From Streptomyces platensis (lineage in GTDB: Bacteria; Actinomycetota; Actinomycetes; Streptomycetales; Streptomycetaceae), in assembly GCF_008704855.1 (NCBI RefSeq), contig NZ_CP023691.1, positions 8,370,001 through 8,434,000 on the forward strand: a stretch of DNA of 64,000 bases. Reading direction: 5' to 3'. Every line of letters starts with the position of its first letter. Within the stretch, counting starts at the first letter, position 1. This document shows, in pieces, positions 53,177 to 62,643 of the stretch. The position numbers were made by a program, and so were the translations under genes. The notes beneath the pieces are model-generated. The model did not search any database. It was not told where the DNA came from and saw nothing but the letters and a program-made list of their open reading frames with translations.

Positions 53177-54130
53177 GTGGGACGACGAGAAGCGCCCATC
53201 GCCCAGTGCGACAAAGCACTTAAGGTCCTGGTGCGGTGGTTACGCGACCACCGCACCCGGGCGCGCCTGAGCTATGCCCAGCTTGCCGACCGCACCCGGC
53301 ACCCGGCTCGTCCTGCCAACGCCCGGTGCAGCGCGGCCACCCTGGCGCGGGCCGCTTCCGGCCACGTCATGCCCAAGCGCCGGGTTGTCCTGGCATACGC
53401 CACCGCCTGTGGCGCCGATCCGGCAGAGGCCGAACGCCTGTGGAAGCGCGCCCGCTACCACGAAAGCCTCAACCAAGGCGCCGAGGAGCCCACGCCGCAC
53501 ATCAGGTACGTGCGCAATTCCGCCGAACTCCGCGCGGCCCTGGTGGACCTCTACCGCAAGGACGGCTGCCGGCCCTACCAGGAGCTGGAGGACATCAGCG
53601 GCGGGGTCCTGACCCATGCCACTGTTGGCCGACTGATCAGCACAAAGACGAGGCGGCCAACCGGGCGGCCCACGCGTCAGTTCGTCGTCGCGTTCGCCCG
53701 GGCCTGCGGGGTACGCGACGGCGTGGCCCTCGACGAGTGGGGACAGGCATGGGACCGGGTTGAGGAGCTGCGGCTGGGCAGTCACCCGATGCGGCGCCAG
53801 CCCGCCCTCCAGACCAGGCTGAGACCGGACGGAATCATCGAGGTCCTCTACGCCGACCGTGACCGGCTCCCTGACGGCCAAGAAGTCTGGCACTGGAACA
53901 CCGCCAACGAGGTCATGGCCCGGGCAAACCAGCTCGCCCAGACGCTAACGGCGCGTGAACTCGAGGCCGCCCGGAACATTAGGCGGCTGATGCCGCCAAC
54001 GAAGAAACGGATGGGGAAGCGGTCCCGCACGACCGCGCCTCCGGACCGGCAACGCCGAGCCGGCAACGCTGCCCCTGCGGGAAACAGACGCGCAGCCGCC
54101 AGCTCCACGGGGAGCAGCTCAGGAGGCTGA
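53177..54130 (+). CDS. Helix-turn-helix regulator with two HTH domains
   Basis: A 317-residue DNA-binding protein. Residues 12-85 form an XRE-like domain (L-S-Y-A-Q-L-A-D-R-T, S-A-A-T-L-A-R-A-A-S-G). A second related domain at about 105-185 repeats the pattern (G-C-R-P-Y-Q-E-L-E-D, T-H-A-T-V-G-R-L-I-S). A shorter region with W-H-W-N-T-A and a basic disordered tail follow. The GTG at 53177 is preferred; TTG at 53171 overlaps the upstream stop. Two tandem domains of this type occur in several Streptomyces regulators. No ligand domain is visible. It is coupled to the small membrane protein upstream. Confidence 0.78.
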   Translation: MGRREAPIAQCDKALKVLVRWLRDHRTRARLSYAQLADRTRHPARPANARCSAATLARAASGHVMPKRRVVLAYATACGADPAEAERLWKRARYHESLNQGAEEPTPHIRYVRNSAELRAALVDLYRKDGCRPYQELEDISGGVLTHATVGRLISTKTRRPTGRPTRQFVVAFARACGVRDGVALDEWGQAWDRVEELRLGSHPMRRQPALQTRLRPDGIIEVLYADRDRLPDGQEVWHWNTANEVMARANQLAQTLTARELEAARNIRRLMPPTKKRMGKRSRTTAPPDRQRRAGNAAPAGNRRAAASSTGSSSGG

Positions 54131-54134
54131 TGTC

Positions 54135-54162
54135 GGAGGGGAGCTCCGCCAGGCTCCCCTCC
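54135..54162 (+). terminator. Hairpin terminator after the HTH gene
   Basis: GGAGGGGAGC and GCTCCCCTCC form a perfect 10-bp stem with loop TCCGCCAG, five bases after the HTH stop codon. There is no U-tract, as is usual in Streptomyces. Confidence 0.65.
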
Positions 54163-54384
54163 GGTAGGCCCGGGCTGGCCGGGCGCCGGCGGCCGGGCGA
54201 GATCCGGGGGCAGGTGCCAGTCGGCAGCCGCAGCGGTCGGGGCTCCGGCTCGCCGCGGTTGTCCATGGGCAGGTAGCTCAGCCTATGAGAGCGCGAAGCA
54301 CGGGGATGCCGGACGGCGAGAAGCACGGGGGGTGCGAGATGTACCAGTTCGACATCAGGACAGAAAAGGAGAAGGAGCAGCTGA

Positions 54385-55236
54385 ATGATCAAAATTCCTC
54401 GGCATGAGTTCCCCACGAGGAACGTCGGCCTCCTGCTGGAGGTACTGACCCCGGACCTGCAGACGGAAATTGACAGCCTTTCGAGGAATTCGGAATGGTT
54501 CACCACGACCTTGGCCTCTGCGGTCCAGGTGCTCAATGTGCGCTGCGCCGATGACCCGACGGCCGCGAAGCTTGAGACGTGGAAGTCATGTGTCACGGCG
54601 ATGCAGGTGGGCTCCGCGCTCTTCGCCTCGGCGCGGGCGAACACCGAGAGCGTGGAATGCCTCATCGATCACAAGCGCCGCACCATCCCGGCCGGAGCTC
54701 AGTCCTGGGTGGACGCCGGCAACTGGCTCACGGCCTTCTGGCTGGCCTGTGTGTGCCGGGAGAAGGGGCGCCTGAACGAGCTGTGCCAGGTCCCGGTATC
54801 ACTCCTGCGTAACTCCGGCGCGGTATTTGACGAATACCTCTATCACTGGGTCGAGGCTCTGCAGGCCTACTGGCTGCAGCAGCCCCAACTCGGCGACAAG
54901 TTGGTGGCCGCCGTGGAAGGCACCGATCCCGATGCCATCCGGCACACCGAAGCGGGAGGCATCCTTCGCCTCATGTATCCGCCGATGAACCTGCTGACGC
55001 AGCTGGTCCGCGGCGACGAGGAGAAGTTCAACGCCGAACTCGTCAAGGCGCTGGAATGGCACAAGGACCACTGGACCCGTGACGACCGCGAGGTCAACCC
55101 GGAAGGCTTCATCTCCCTGGGCCTCACAGCGGTCACCTGCCTCGCCCGTGACGCGGGTTTCACCATCACGGTTGAGTCCGAGTACCTGCCCGAGGGCCTG
55201 CTCGACGCCGAATGGGTCGGCGAATTTCTCACATAA
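54385..55236 (+). CDS. Imm49-family immunity protein
   Basis: A 283-residue cytoplasmic, mostly helical protein. It has the long helical-repeat layout of Imm49: an opening I-P-R-H-E-F-P, a middle V-D-A-G-N-W-L-T-A-F-W-L-A-C-V-C-R-E, Y-L-Y-H-W-V-E-A-L-Q-A-Y-W and a final F-I-S-L-G-L-T-A-V-T-C-L-A-R. Imm49 proteins protect against polymorphic toxins in contact- or secretion-dependent competition. No toxin gene is adjacent, so this is an orphan, or its target is the toxin of another strain. AAGGAG lies just upstream of the ATG. Family assignment is by motif memory and fairly sure. Confidence 0.75.
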   Translation: MIKIPRHEFPTRNVGLLLEVLTPDLQTEIDSLSRNSEWFTTTLASAVQVLNVRCADDPTAAKLETWKSCVTAMQVGSALFASARANTESVECLIDHKRRTIPAGAQSWVDAGNWLTAFWLACVCREKGRLNELCQVPVSLLRNSGAVFDEYLYHWVEALQAYWLQQPQLGDKLVAAVEGTDPDAIRHTEAGGILRLMYPPMNLLTQLVRGDEEKFNAELVKALEWHKDHWTRDDREVNPEGFISLGLTAVTCLARDAGFTITVESEYLPEGLLDAEWVGEFLT

Positions 55237-55578
55237 CACCCCACCAGTTCCGCCTTGCCCGACGATCTCCTGCAGGCCACGTCGACGACGCGCTGCCTTC
55301 CACCCGGGCGACGTCGTCGCGATTGTCGATCCTCTCTCTAGTTGCGACATGCGAATGGCTGTGACGTGCAGTGTTGAGAGTTCATGTAGGAAATCTTGGT
55401 CCTACTGTTGACCTGGGATGGTATGCACATGTGAGCTTGTCTGCTGTGCGATGTAGGTCAGTTGACCTGCTGTGCTTGAGGTAGAGGGAGAATGCTGTAA
55501 CTAGATCGATAATGCTCTTGGAAGCGCGTCGATTGAGGGCGGCACGAATACGCAGCCGCCCCGGACGTTTCGTGGTCG
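55237..55578. other. Intergenic before the integrase fragment
   Basis: About 340 bases. TTGACC occurs twice (near 55408 and 55461), and GTAGGA/TCCTAC form a short hairpin near 55385-55405. No gene supported. Confidence 0.35.
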
Positions 55579-55851
55579 GTGACGATGCTGCAAGAAGCGT
55601 TGGATGCAGAGTTCTTGGAGCTGATGCGCTGGGATCCGGCCGTGCGGCTGCTGACCTTCCCACTGGCGCATCCGCAGCTCGGCGGCGCCGTGTGCCAGGT
55701 GATCGGCTGCGACAAGATGTCCTACAAATTCGAGGCGAGCTGCCGTCTGTGCTCCGGCTGCCAAAACCGGTGGAAGCAGAGCGGAGAGAGCCTGGGGGCG
55801 TTCCTCGCCACCGCCAAGCGAATCAGGCGCAGTGATCTCACCGCATCCCGT
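55579..55851 (+). pseudogene. Site-specific integrase, N-terminal fragment
   Basis: The reading M-R-W-D-P-A-V-R-L-L-T-F-P, G-A-V-C-Q-V-I-G-C-D-K, C-R-L-C-S-G-C-Q-N-R-W-K and S-L-G-A-F-L-A-T-A resembles the zinc-finger-like N-terminus of a tyrosine-recombinase group in actinomycetes. The core-binding and catalytic domains are absent, and homology ends around 55850. It marks a lost mobile element. Confidence 0.5.
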
Positions 55852-56035
55852 GGCCGGCCGGAGCAGCAGCCCACACAGTCTCCTGCAAGCGAGCAGGCTT
55901 ACGGCAGGCTGAGGCGGCGCGAACTACGCGATCGCGCCGCCCGTGATTTTCGCGTCCTTGACCAGCTTCTCCATTGCGTGCCGGTGCTGGTCGCTCACCA
56001 TTCGGTGAGCGAGCAGAGGACTTGGCGTCCGGAAC

Positions 56036-57016
56036 TCAGCCGCCCCCGAGTTCATTGCTATTGGGCAATCCGGGCACGGGGAATCCGAGGTCAGGCGGAA
56101 TCAGCCAAGAGACGCAGCCACCGTAGGGCAGCACATCCACAATGACCTGGTAAGTGATCACGCCAGCGGGTCCAGGCTTATTCGCCCACGCCACGAAAAG
56201 CTTCCGGGGCAGATTCGTGTAGCTGGGCACACGCGCGAGGCGGATGACAGGCTCGATCGCCTTGACTTTGAGCACCGAGAGAAGGCAACTCGTGATGACA
56301 TCCCGCGCCTTCGGGTCCGTCACCAGTCCGCCTACCTTACGTTCGACAGGAGGGCAGGGAGTGTTGAACAGGGACCCGGTCAGCCCTCTCTTGCAGGTTT
56401 TCGTCTCCAGGGTGGCTGGGCCGGTCGGCTTTGTCGGCACCGCGCACGTGACTCCAGGGATACTGAGGATCGTGCCCGGGAAGATCCAGTGGCCGTGGTC
56501 GCTCGTCCCGAATACCGGGGGGCCGGGATGCTCGCGCGCGGCACTTTCGATCACTGAGCGATTCGCGTCGTAGATCTCAGGCCATCTGTTCGCGTTCCCC
56601 AAGAACTTGAGAGCGAGCTTTGACAGCCAGTCCCCATCCACGATCGTGTGTGGGGCCGTACATGTCGTCGGCTGAGGGCTGGTCGGTTGGGTCGGAGCCG
56701 TGGGGCGTTGCGGCGCAACGCTCGGAGGCGGTGTCGGCGGACTTGGTGACACGGGCGGATGTTCAGGCGCTGGCGACAAAGGACTGGGCGCGGACGGCGA
56801 CCGAGTTGTGTGAGTCGGCGTAGGCGTCGACGGGCTCGGTGTCGGTGACGCAGTGGTGTGCTCGTCGGATGGCGTGGGTTCGGGTGTCTGAGCCTGAGCG
56901 GAGAGGCCGGACGAGAGGACTAGGGATCCCGTCGCCAGGCTTGTGGCCACCACGAGGGCCACTCGGCAGGTCGGTCGTATTCGTGGTTTGGTGCGGCGCA
57001 GCGAATTAGTTCGCAT
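56036..57016 (-). CDS. Secreted LysM-domain protein
   Basis: A 326-residue exported protein. The twin-basic N-terminus and hydrophobic core (A-L-V-V-A-T-S-L-A-T-G) form a signal peptide ending near A-Q-A (about 42). A proline/serine/threonine-rich linker (about 45-120) follows, likely spanning the wall, then a LysM-type domain (about 120-190; H-T-I-V-D-G-D-W-L-S-K-L-A, W-P-E-I-Y-D-A-N-R) that binds peptidoglycan. The last 130 residues are an unknown domain with four cysteines. The ATG at 57016 has a perfect AGGAGG. A role on the cell surface is likely; no enzyme motif is visible. Confidence 0.85.
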   Translation of the reverse strand: MRTNSLRRTKPRIRPTCRVALVVATSLATGSLVLSSGLSAQAQTPEPTPSDEHTTASPTPSPSTPTPTHTTRSPSAPSPLSPAPEHPPVSPSPPTPPPSVAPQRPTAPTQPTSPQPTTCTAPHTIVDGDWLSKLALKFLGNANRWPEIYDANRSVIESAAREHPGPPVFGTSDHGHWIFPGTILSIPGVTCAVPTKPTGPATLETKTCKRGLTGSLFNTPCPPVERKVGGLVTDPKARDVITSCLLSVLKVKAIEPVIRLARVPSYTNLPRKLFVAWANKPGPAGVITYQVIVDVLPYGGCVSWLIPPDLGFPVPGLPNSNELGGG

Positions 57017-57352
57017 GCTGACCTCCTGGAAGTCGCATAAGGTCACCAACTGCTACGCTATGTGACTAACTCGGATGTCGCCTTGCGCCTGAGGCCATAC
57101 GGGGTAACGCGACTGCCATTCGGGCGGAGTCAACAAAAGCGCGCATACACCAGCGAGCCGGCCTACTGTCGGGCCAGGCGGCATTCGGTTGACGTGCGAG
57201 CCGACCAACACCACCCGAATCAGCGATAGCACCACACCTGTTGCGCTGCGCATATTCAGAGGCATCAGCGCTGAGCTGCATCAACGCGAGAAGATTGGCA
57301 TCGCGACAGCTCGCTCCCCTAGAGAAGCCTCCTAGCCGCGGGCCACCTCCTC
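57017..57352. other. Intergenic, no gene seen
   Basis: About 335 bases between the LysM gene start and the Ku remnant. It must contain the LysM promoter. Frames on the minus strand continue the Ku reading but without similarity. Confidence 0.35.
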
Positions 57353-57527
57353 GTAAGGGACCTCCCCCCTCCCGTTCGCAGACGCGCCGCAGCCGGATAC
57401 GGCCGCCGCCGCACCGCGTGTGGACCTGGTGGAGCGGGACGGAATGTGGGGAGGTCGCGGCGTGGACGGTCACGGGGATGTTCACCAGGCCCCAGGTGCT
57501 CGTTCGCTTCGCGATGGTCTGCGCCAT
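57353..57527 (-). pseudogene. Ku protein, N-terminal fragment
   Basis: About 58 residues: M-A-Q-T-I, S-T-W-G-L-V-N-I-P-V-T-V-H-A-A-T, H-Q-V-H-T-R, G-G-R-I-R-L-R-R-V-C. This is the beginning of the bacterial Ku end-binding protein. The remaining 200 or more residues, including the ring that encircles DNA, are absent. It is a dead copy; Streptomyces usually have two or three ku genes elsewhere. Confidence 0.72.
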
Positions 57528-57615
57528 GATCCCGTCGCACCGCCGATTCCGGCTGATCGCACCCCGACCGGCCTCCGGGCTCAGACCGCCAGTTCGTGAC
57601 CGGCCGCACCGAGAA

Positions 57616-57661
57616 CGGCCGACCGGCCCCTGCCGGTGCTCGGCAGGGGGCCGGTCGGCCG
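57616..57661 (-). terminator. Very strong hairpin terminator
   Basis: Arms 57616-57634 and 57642-57661 pair over 19 bases with one bulged G (core GACCGGCCCCTGCC / GGCAGGGGGCCGGTC) and a loop of GGTGCTC. It lies just past the stop of the small minus-strand gene at 57670. Confidence 0.8.
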
Positions 57662-57669
57662 GTCACATT

Positions 57670-57849
57670 TCAGTCAGCCCGGTCGACCCGGATGCAACGG
57701 AGCGACAACATCGACACGACGGCATCGATGAGCAGGGGCACCTCCGGCTGCAGGTAGAGCAGGTAGTACAGGGCCCCTGCCACCGTGAGGTCGGACGCGT
57801 TGGGCCGCCTCCACCTGACTCTGATGCAGCGCCAGGTCTGTGGTTCCAT
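57670..57849 (-). CDS. Hypothetical small protein
   Basis: A 59-residue product with a basic N-terminus (E-P-Q-T-W-R-C-I-R-V-R-W-R-R) and a hydrophobic second half (A-G-A-L-Y-Y-L-L-Y-L, L-L-I-D-A-V-V-S-M-L) that may lie in or at the membrane. AAGGAAAGGA precedes the ATG and the strong terminator follows directly, which supports it being real. C-I-R-V-R and C-I-R-V-D at the two ends are a small internal repeat. No family known. Confidence 0.5.
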   Translation of the reverse strand: MEPQTWRCIRVRWRRPNASDLTVAGALYYLLYLQPEVPLLIDAVVSMLSLRCIRVDRAD

Positions 57850-58454
57850 GAGTGGAGTCCTTTCCTTGTCGAACGCACCGATGGGGGTCTGGACGTCATC
57901 GGAGGCCGCCCTGCATGGCGGCCTCCGTCGTCTCGACATGGACATTAGGGCGCTGAAGAAGGCACCGATGCCACGAGGGGCCGCCATCGGCCACCGCGCC
58001 CCACACCGTTCCTGGCATGCGACGTTCCAGCGCTCCAACTTTTCTAGAAGCTGAGCTATAGGCACCTGACCTGCGGGTTTCTTGATCCTTTGCGGCTCTG
58101 ATCCCCGCAGATCGATCGTGAGCCGAAAATTCCCTTCATAACGTGGCTCAATCTCGCCCATCGTGCGGATGAGCTGCCCGCGCGAGGGCCGGCGGAGCGC
58201 CCGCTGACGACCCGTTGCACACCTGCCGGGACCGGATGCCTCGGGCAAGGGACCGTCACCGGTGCTCAGGTCACGGTCCGATCGCCTTGAGGGGGTCGAA
58301 ACCCAGTAGTTCGATCTTGCGCACGTGATGGACTTGGGATCGGGGCGGCGGGGGCCGCTCCGTGGCTTGGTGCTGTCTTTTCCATCTGCCGGCGGACGGT
58401 TCTCACGGCGTCCCAAGCCCCGCACAGCACGGTAAGCCCGTGTAAAGGAGCGAG
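57850..58454. other. Intergenic region before the first helicase
   Basis: About 600 bases without a supported gene. It should hold the promoters of the small minus-strand gene and of the helicase. I see no convincing core promoter. Confidence 0.35.
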
Positions 58455-61205
58455 ATGCAATTACGTCCCCACCAGCAAGAAGCCCTGGCCGCGATCCTGG
58501 CAGCAGTCCGACAGGGCCGGCGACGGATGACCGTCGTGGCCGCCAGCGGCAGCGGCAAGACCCTCATCGCCCAGCGCGTCTCCGCCGAACTCGCCAGCCG
58601 GGGAGCGACGCTGGTGCTGGTGCCGACCAAAGCGCTGGTGGTGCAGACCGCCCGCAAGTGGCGTGAAGCCGGGTATCGCGGCCTGCTGATCGGCGTGTGC
58701 TCCCTGTCTCAGGACGACAGCGGCCTGTCGTCCCGGGAGCTCACCATGACCAGCGACCCGGCCGCCATCGCGGCTCAGGTGGCCGGGTCGCCCGGCCCGG
58801 CGGCGGTGGTGGCGACCTATGCCTCCCTGCACCACCTGGCGGCCGCCCATTCCAGTGGCCTGGGCGCCTGGGATCTACTGATCGCCGACGAGGCCCACCG
58901 CACCTGCGCCGCGTTCGGCGAGGGCTGGGGCACCGTTCACGACGACACCCTGTTACCTGCTGCCACTCGTCTTTACATGACCGCCACGCCGAGGGTTTGG
59001 GCCGCTCGCGCCGACGCCGGCCTGCTCGATGCCGAGGACCGTACGCCTCTGGCCACGATGGAGCACGAAGAGGTGTTCGGCCCCATCGTCTACCGCCTAG
59101 GCTTGGCTGACGCCATCGAACGCGGCATCGTTGCCGATTACCAGGTCTTGGTCGTTGTCGTGGACGACCAGGACCGGGATCTGCTCAGCATCCTCAACGA
59201 TCCCCATCCCGCTGGCACCGCGCACCACGACGGCCTGCGCAACGCCGCCGTGCAGGTCGCCGTCGTGCGTGCCATCCACGAACACAAGTTGCGCCGGATC
59301 CTGGCCTTCCACAACCGTGTTGAAGCCGCGACCGGGTTCGCCCGTACCCTGCCGCAGACCGCCGCCAAGGTCCACGATCCACTGCGCCGCGACCATCTGT
59401 GGTCGCATGCCGTCTACGGCGAGCAGGACGACACCGTGACTCAGTCCCTGCTCGCGGCTTTCGACGACCCCGGGCAGGACGTCGCGGTCCTGTCGAACGC
59501 GCGCATGCTCAACGAGGGCGTCGACTTGCCCGACCTGGACGCTGTCGTCTTCGCCGCCCCCCGTTACAGCACCATCGACGCCGTCCAGGGAGTCTCCCGT
59601 GGCCTGCGCCAGATGCCGGGGGCGGGCAAGCGCACCACCTTGTTGATTCCCGTCTATCTGCCCGAGACTGGCGACGGCTCCAACATCCTCGAAAGTTCCG
59701 ACTTCGCCGCCCTGATCGCGATTCTGCAGGCTCTGCGCTCACATGATGAGTCGTTCATGGATCGCGTCACCCTGCCCCCGCCGACCCGTCCCAACACTCT
59801 GATTACCCGCGACCTGCTCTACAGCGAACCTGAACGCGCCGCTCAACTCGCCCGTGTCCTGGGCCTGAAGGTACTCATTCCCGCCGCCGGCACCTGGGCC
59901 GAGGGGCTGCGCTCTGCCACCGATTACCATCGCTCCTTCAGCCACTTGAACGTCCCCTTCGACTACACCGACGAGGACGGCTTCGGCCTGGGCCAGTGGA
60001 CTGCCGCCCAGCGGCTTCACCACTTGCTGGGGGCCCTGACTGCCGAGCGCCGTACCGCACTGGAACGCCTGGACATGTGCTGGACGTTGCCCACCACCAC
60101 CCAGGCCATGCTCGACCACGCTCGCCTGTTCGCCCGTACCCACGGCCACCTCGCCGTCCGCCCCAGCACCGTCGTCGGCGGGTACGCCTTGGGTAAATGG
60201 TTGGGCACCTGCCGGACCCGCGCCAGCGCTGGGAGCCTGGACGTCGAGGTGCAGAGCGCCCTGGACCGGATCGACCAGTGGTGGAATCCGCCCTGGCCGC
60301 CCGCGTGGCAGTCCTACTACGCCTTGGCCAAGGCCTGCTACCGCGGCCGGGGCCAGACATGGAGCCTGGCCGGGGACGAACCTTCCCAACACGACCGTGC
60401 TGTCGTCGGCTGGATGAGGACGCAGGAAGCCACGTTCTTCCGCCTGACGCCCGAGCAGCAGGACCTGCTACTGCAGATCGGAGCGCAACCCCACACCGGG
60501 ATCCTGCTGCCGCCGTCTGCCAGGGGCACCGGCACCGGGGGTGATTTCGGCTTGGGGCTGTCGCACGCAGCCCGTTTCCTGGCCGAGCAAGGTCACCTGG
60601 ACATCCCCGCGGGCCACCAGGCCGTGTGGAAGAGAAGTGCGAGTGGTCCCGCCAGCTCTTTCCCGCTGGGAGCCTGGTTCCATGAGCACCTCGCGTCTTT
60701 GGCCTCCGGCGAACGCCGCGCTCTGAACGCGATTCGGGAACTTGCCCGCCGCGCAGCCGAGTTCGGCCAGGCCCCCGGTGAATCCCGTCCCCCACAAGCA
60801 CGTCGGAGTCGGACGCGAGCAGGAGCCGGCCAGCAGGACACCGTCGCAGACCTCACCGGCCGCCCGCACGCGATGGCCGCCGCCTACAGGAAGGCCCGCC
60901 GGGGCAACACGCCGACCGCCTTTGTCCTGCAGCGTGCCGATGGGTGGAGCGCCCGGGTCGACACCTCCACCACCAAACTGGTCGTCGTGCAGCCCGAAGC
61001 GGCCCTTAGCATGCAGGTCTTGATCGAGCGGGCAGTCCGCGCGGGCAAGGCGGCTTGGGGGAGCACCGGGCCCGTCCACTTCTCGATCGGCGGAGTCCCC
61101 GACGAGGAGACCGCCCGCAGCTGGGCCGTCCAACTCTACGGCGTGACCCACGAGCACTTGCGCAACGTGATCAGCTACTACGGCTTCGCCGAAAAATTGC
61201 AGTGA
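58455..61205 (+). CDS. Superfamily-2 helicase with helicase-associated repeats, copy 1
   Basis: A 916-residue DEAD/DEAH-type ATPase. Domain 1 (about 1-200) has the Q-like opening L-R-P-H-Q-Q-E-A-L, Walker A A-S-G-S-G-K-T (Lys35), P-T-K-A-L (Ia), D-E-A-H (II) and T-A-T-P-R (III). Domain 2 (about 270-440) has S-N-A-R-M-L-N-E-G-V-D (V) and Q-G-V-S-R-G-L-R-Q (VI, arginine finger). From about 490 to 780 there are several helicase-associated repeats (W-x-x-x-Y followed by G-x-x-L-G-x-W-L), a DNA-binding module. A C-terminal domain of about 100 residues is unassigned. AAGGAG precedes the ATG. Helicases of this type are frequent near Streptomyces chromosome and plasmid ends. Its stop is 13 bases from that of the TniQ-like gene (convergent). 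Confidence 0.9.
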   Translation: MQLRPHQQEALAAILAAVRQGRRRMTVVAASGSGKTLIAQRVSAELASRGATLVLVPTKALVVQTARKWREAGYRGLLIGVCSLSQDDSGLSSRELTMTSDPAAIAAQVAGSPGPAAVVATYASLHHLAAAHSSGLGAWDLLIADEAHRTCAAFGEGWGTVHDDTLLPAATRLYMTATPRVWAARADAGLLDAEDRTPLATMEHEEVFGPIVYRLGLADAIERGIVADYQVLVVVVDDQDRDLLSILNDPHPAGTAHHDGLRNAAVQVAVVRAIHEHKLRRILAFHNRVEAATGFARTLPQTAAKVHDPLRRDHLWSHAVYGEQDDTVTQSLLAAFDDPGQDVAVLSNARMLNEGVDLPDLDAVVFAAPRYSTIDAVQGVSRGLRQMPGAGKRTTLLIPVYLPETGDGSNILESSDFAALIAILQALRSHDESFMDRVTLPPPTRPNTLITRDLLYSEPERAAQLARVLGLKVLIPAAGTWAEGLRSATDYHRSFSHLNVPFDYTDEDGFGLGQWTAAQRLHHLLGALTAERRTALERLDMCWTLPTTTQAMLDHARLFARTHGHLAVRPSTVVGGYALGKWLGTCRTRASAGSLDVEVQSALDRIDQWWNPPWPPAWQSYYALAKACYRGRGQTWSLAGDEPSQHDRAVVGWMRTQEATFFRLTPEQQDLLLQIGAQPHTGILLPPSARGTGTGGDFGLGLSHAARFLAEQGHLDIPAGHQAVWKRSASGPASSFPLGAWFHEHLASLASGERRALNAIRELARRAAEFGQAPGESRPPQARRSRTRAGAGQQDTVADLTGRPHAMAAAYRKARRGNTPTAFVLQRADGWSARVDTSTTKLVVVQPEAALSMQVLIERAVRAGKAAWGSTGPVHFSIGGVPDEETARSWAVQLYGVTHEHLRNVISYYGFAEKLQ

Positions 61206-61218
61206 ACGACCCGGGGCG

Positions 61219-62382
61219 TCAGGCGCGGCCGCCGAGGTACCAGCCGCGTGGCGCTGGCTGCAACTGAGTAGTCATCAGGTCGCCCAGCCGCCAGGGCAGA
61301 CACGAGCGTTCCGGGAACGTCGAGTCCGCATCCATCGCCGGGTCGGTGTGCGGGGCGTGCAAGGACAGACGCCGGTAGCGGCCGCGGGCTGGCCGCTTCG
61401 TCTCGGTCATCGTCTTCTCAAGCCCGGTCCGGCCCGGAGGCGCTGGACGCACCGGGGCATGCCGCACCATCCACTCCTCGACCGCGGCCAGGCCGTCCGT
61501 CACGGGGATGCCCCACTCCTTCAGCAGCGCCGCCACCTTCTCCAGCCAGGCCCGGTCCGCGCCCTCGGTGAGGGTGCGACGTAGCCGCCGCCGCTCCCGC
61601 GCAGCCAGCCGGTACGCGAGGCGCACCGCCTCCGGGTAGAACACCAGCGGTGCGACCCGCAGTTCGTCCCGCCCCGCGCGCCCCAACGCCCGCCTGCGGG
61701 TGTGCCACACAGGCGCGTTGAGCACGGGGATGTTCCACCAGCACGAGGCGATGGCGTAGGCGTCAGCGAACATTGCCCGCCCGCCCGCGCCCAGCCGACG
61801 CTCCAGCAACACCCTCAGACGGTGAGCATTGGCAACCTCGGGCACGGCCGAGAGCCGGATGGCCGCGGTTCCGGGCTCGCGCCGGTTGTCCAGCCAACGC
61901 CCGTGCCTGGCGCAGACCTGCCAGGTGGCATCGGCGGCCAGATAGGAATTCAACCCCGTACTCTTGATGCGGGCGCACAGCTCGCACACCCGCACCAGGA
62001 AGCAACCGGGAGTGTCCCAAGGCCAGTCCCACGCCGGTCCGTCCGCCGCGGTCAGCAGCCGGTTCGCGCGCAGATTCGGCAGCGCGGCCTGCAGCTCGCC
62101 GACCGAGCGGCCCGTCATCACAGCGAGCCGGTCCAGCGCAGCCGCATTGAGATAGCCGTCGCCGTAGCGTGGATCGCCCGGGACACCGGCCTTGCGTAAC
62201 GGCGTGCCCAACATGGGCCAAAACTCCTGCTCGGGGATGCCGTTGGCGTCCGCCAAGCGCCGGGTGTAGGAGCCGGTCGACTCCCCACCGATCAACCGCA
62301 CCGACAACCCCAGCCGCTGAGCCGGCCTCCATGGCTTTTTCCGCGGCGGCCGGCCGGCCGCCGCGCTTCCCCTACGAACCAT
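61219..62382 (-). CDS. TniQ-family protein
   Basis: A 387-residue protein. The N-terminal segment G-L-S-V-R-L-I-G-G-E-S-T-G-S-Y-T-R-R-L-A-D-A-N (about 25-47) is the TniQ signature. The zinc finger is Cys133-x-x-Cys136 and Cys157-x-x-His160, placed as in TniQ, with a R-H-G-R-W turn. A basic C-terminal half follows, poor in known motifs. TniQ proteins direct target choice in Tn7- and Tn5053-like transposons and in CRISPR-associated transposons. Here no transposase, TniB or CRISPR gene adjoins; the neighbours are two helicases. The ATG at 62382 has GAGAGGGG upstream; ATG at 62442 is an alternative. The sequence is full length. Confidence 0.75.
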   Translation of the reverse strand: MVRRGSAAAGRPPRKKPWRPAQRLGLSVRLIGGESTGSYTRRLADANGIPEQEFWPMLGTPLRKAGVPGDPRYGDGYLNAAALDRLAVMTGRSVGELQAALPNLRANRLLTAADGPAWDWPWDTPGCFLVRVCELCARIKSTGLNSYLAADATWQVCARHGRWLDNRREPGTAAIRLSAVPEVANAHRLRVLLERRLGAGGRAMFADAYAIASCWWNIPVLNAPVWHTRRRALGRAGRDELRVAPLVFYPEAVRLAYRLAARERRRLRRTLTEGADRAWLEKVAALLKEWGIPVTDGLAAVEEWMVRHAPVRPAPPGRTGLEKTMTETKRPARGRYRRLSLHAPHTDPAMDADSTFPERSCLPWRLGDLMTTQLQPAPRGWYLGGRA

Positions 62383-62643
62383 CCACGCGCCCCTCTCACC
62401 AATCGTCCCGCAGCGGGGCGATGCCTTCCCCTGGCCGGACATCCGCTTCTCACGCCGGGAGACGAGCAAACCCATATACGTCCGGTGCTCGCTCATCTGC
62501 GCGAGGCTGGCCCGCTCCCGTCGGCGCGGGCGGTGTCTTTGGCCGAAATTCCTCGGTGGCCCGTCCGGCCGAGCGGGCCCGGCCAGTACATTCCCGCGCG
62601 ATCCGAGGCAGGGGCGCCGCCCCGAGAAGGGAACGGAGGCGCC

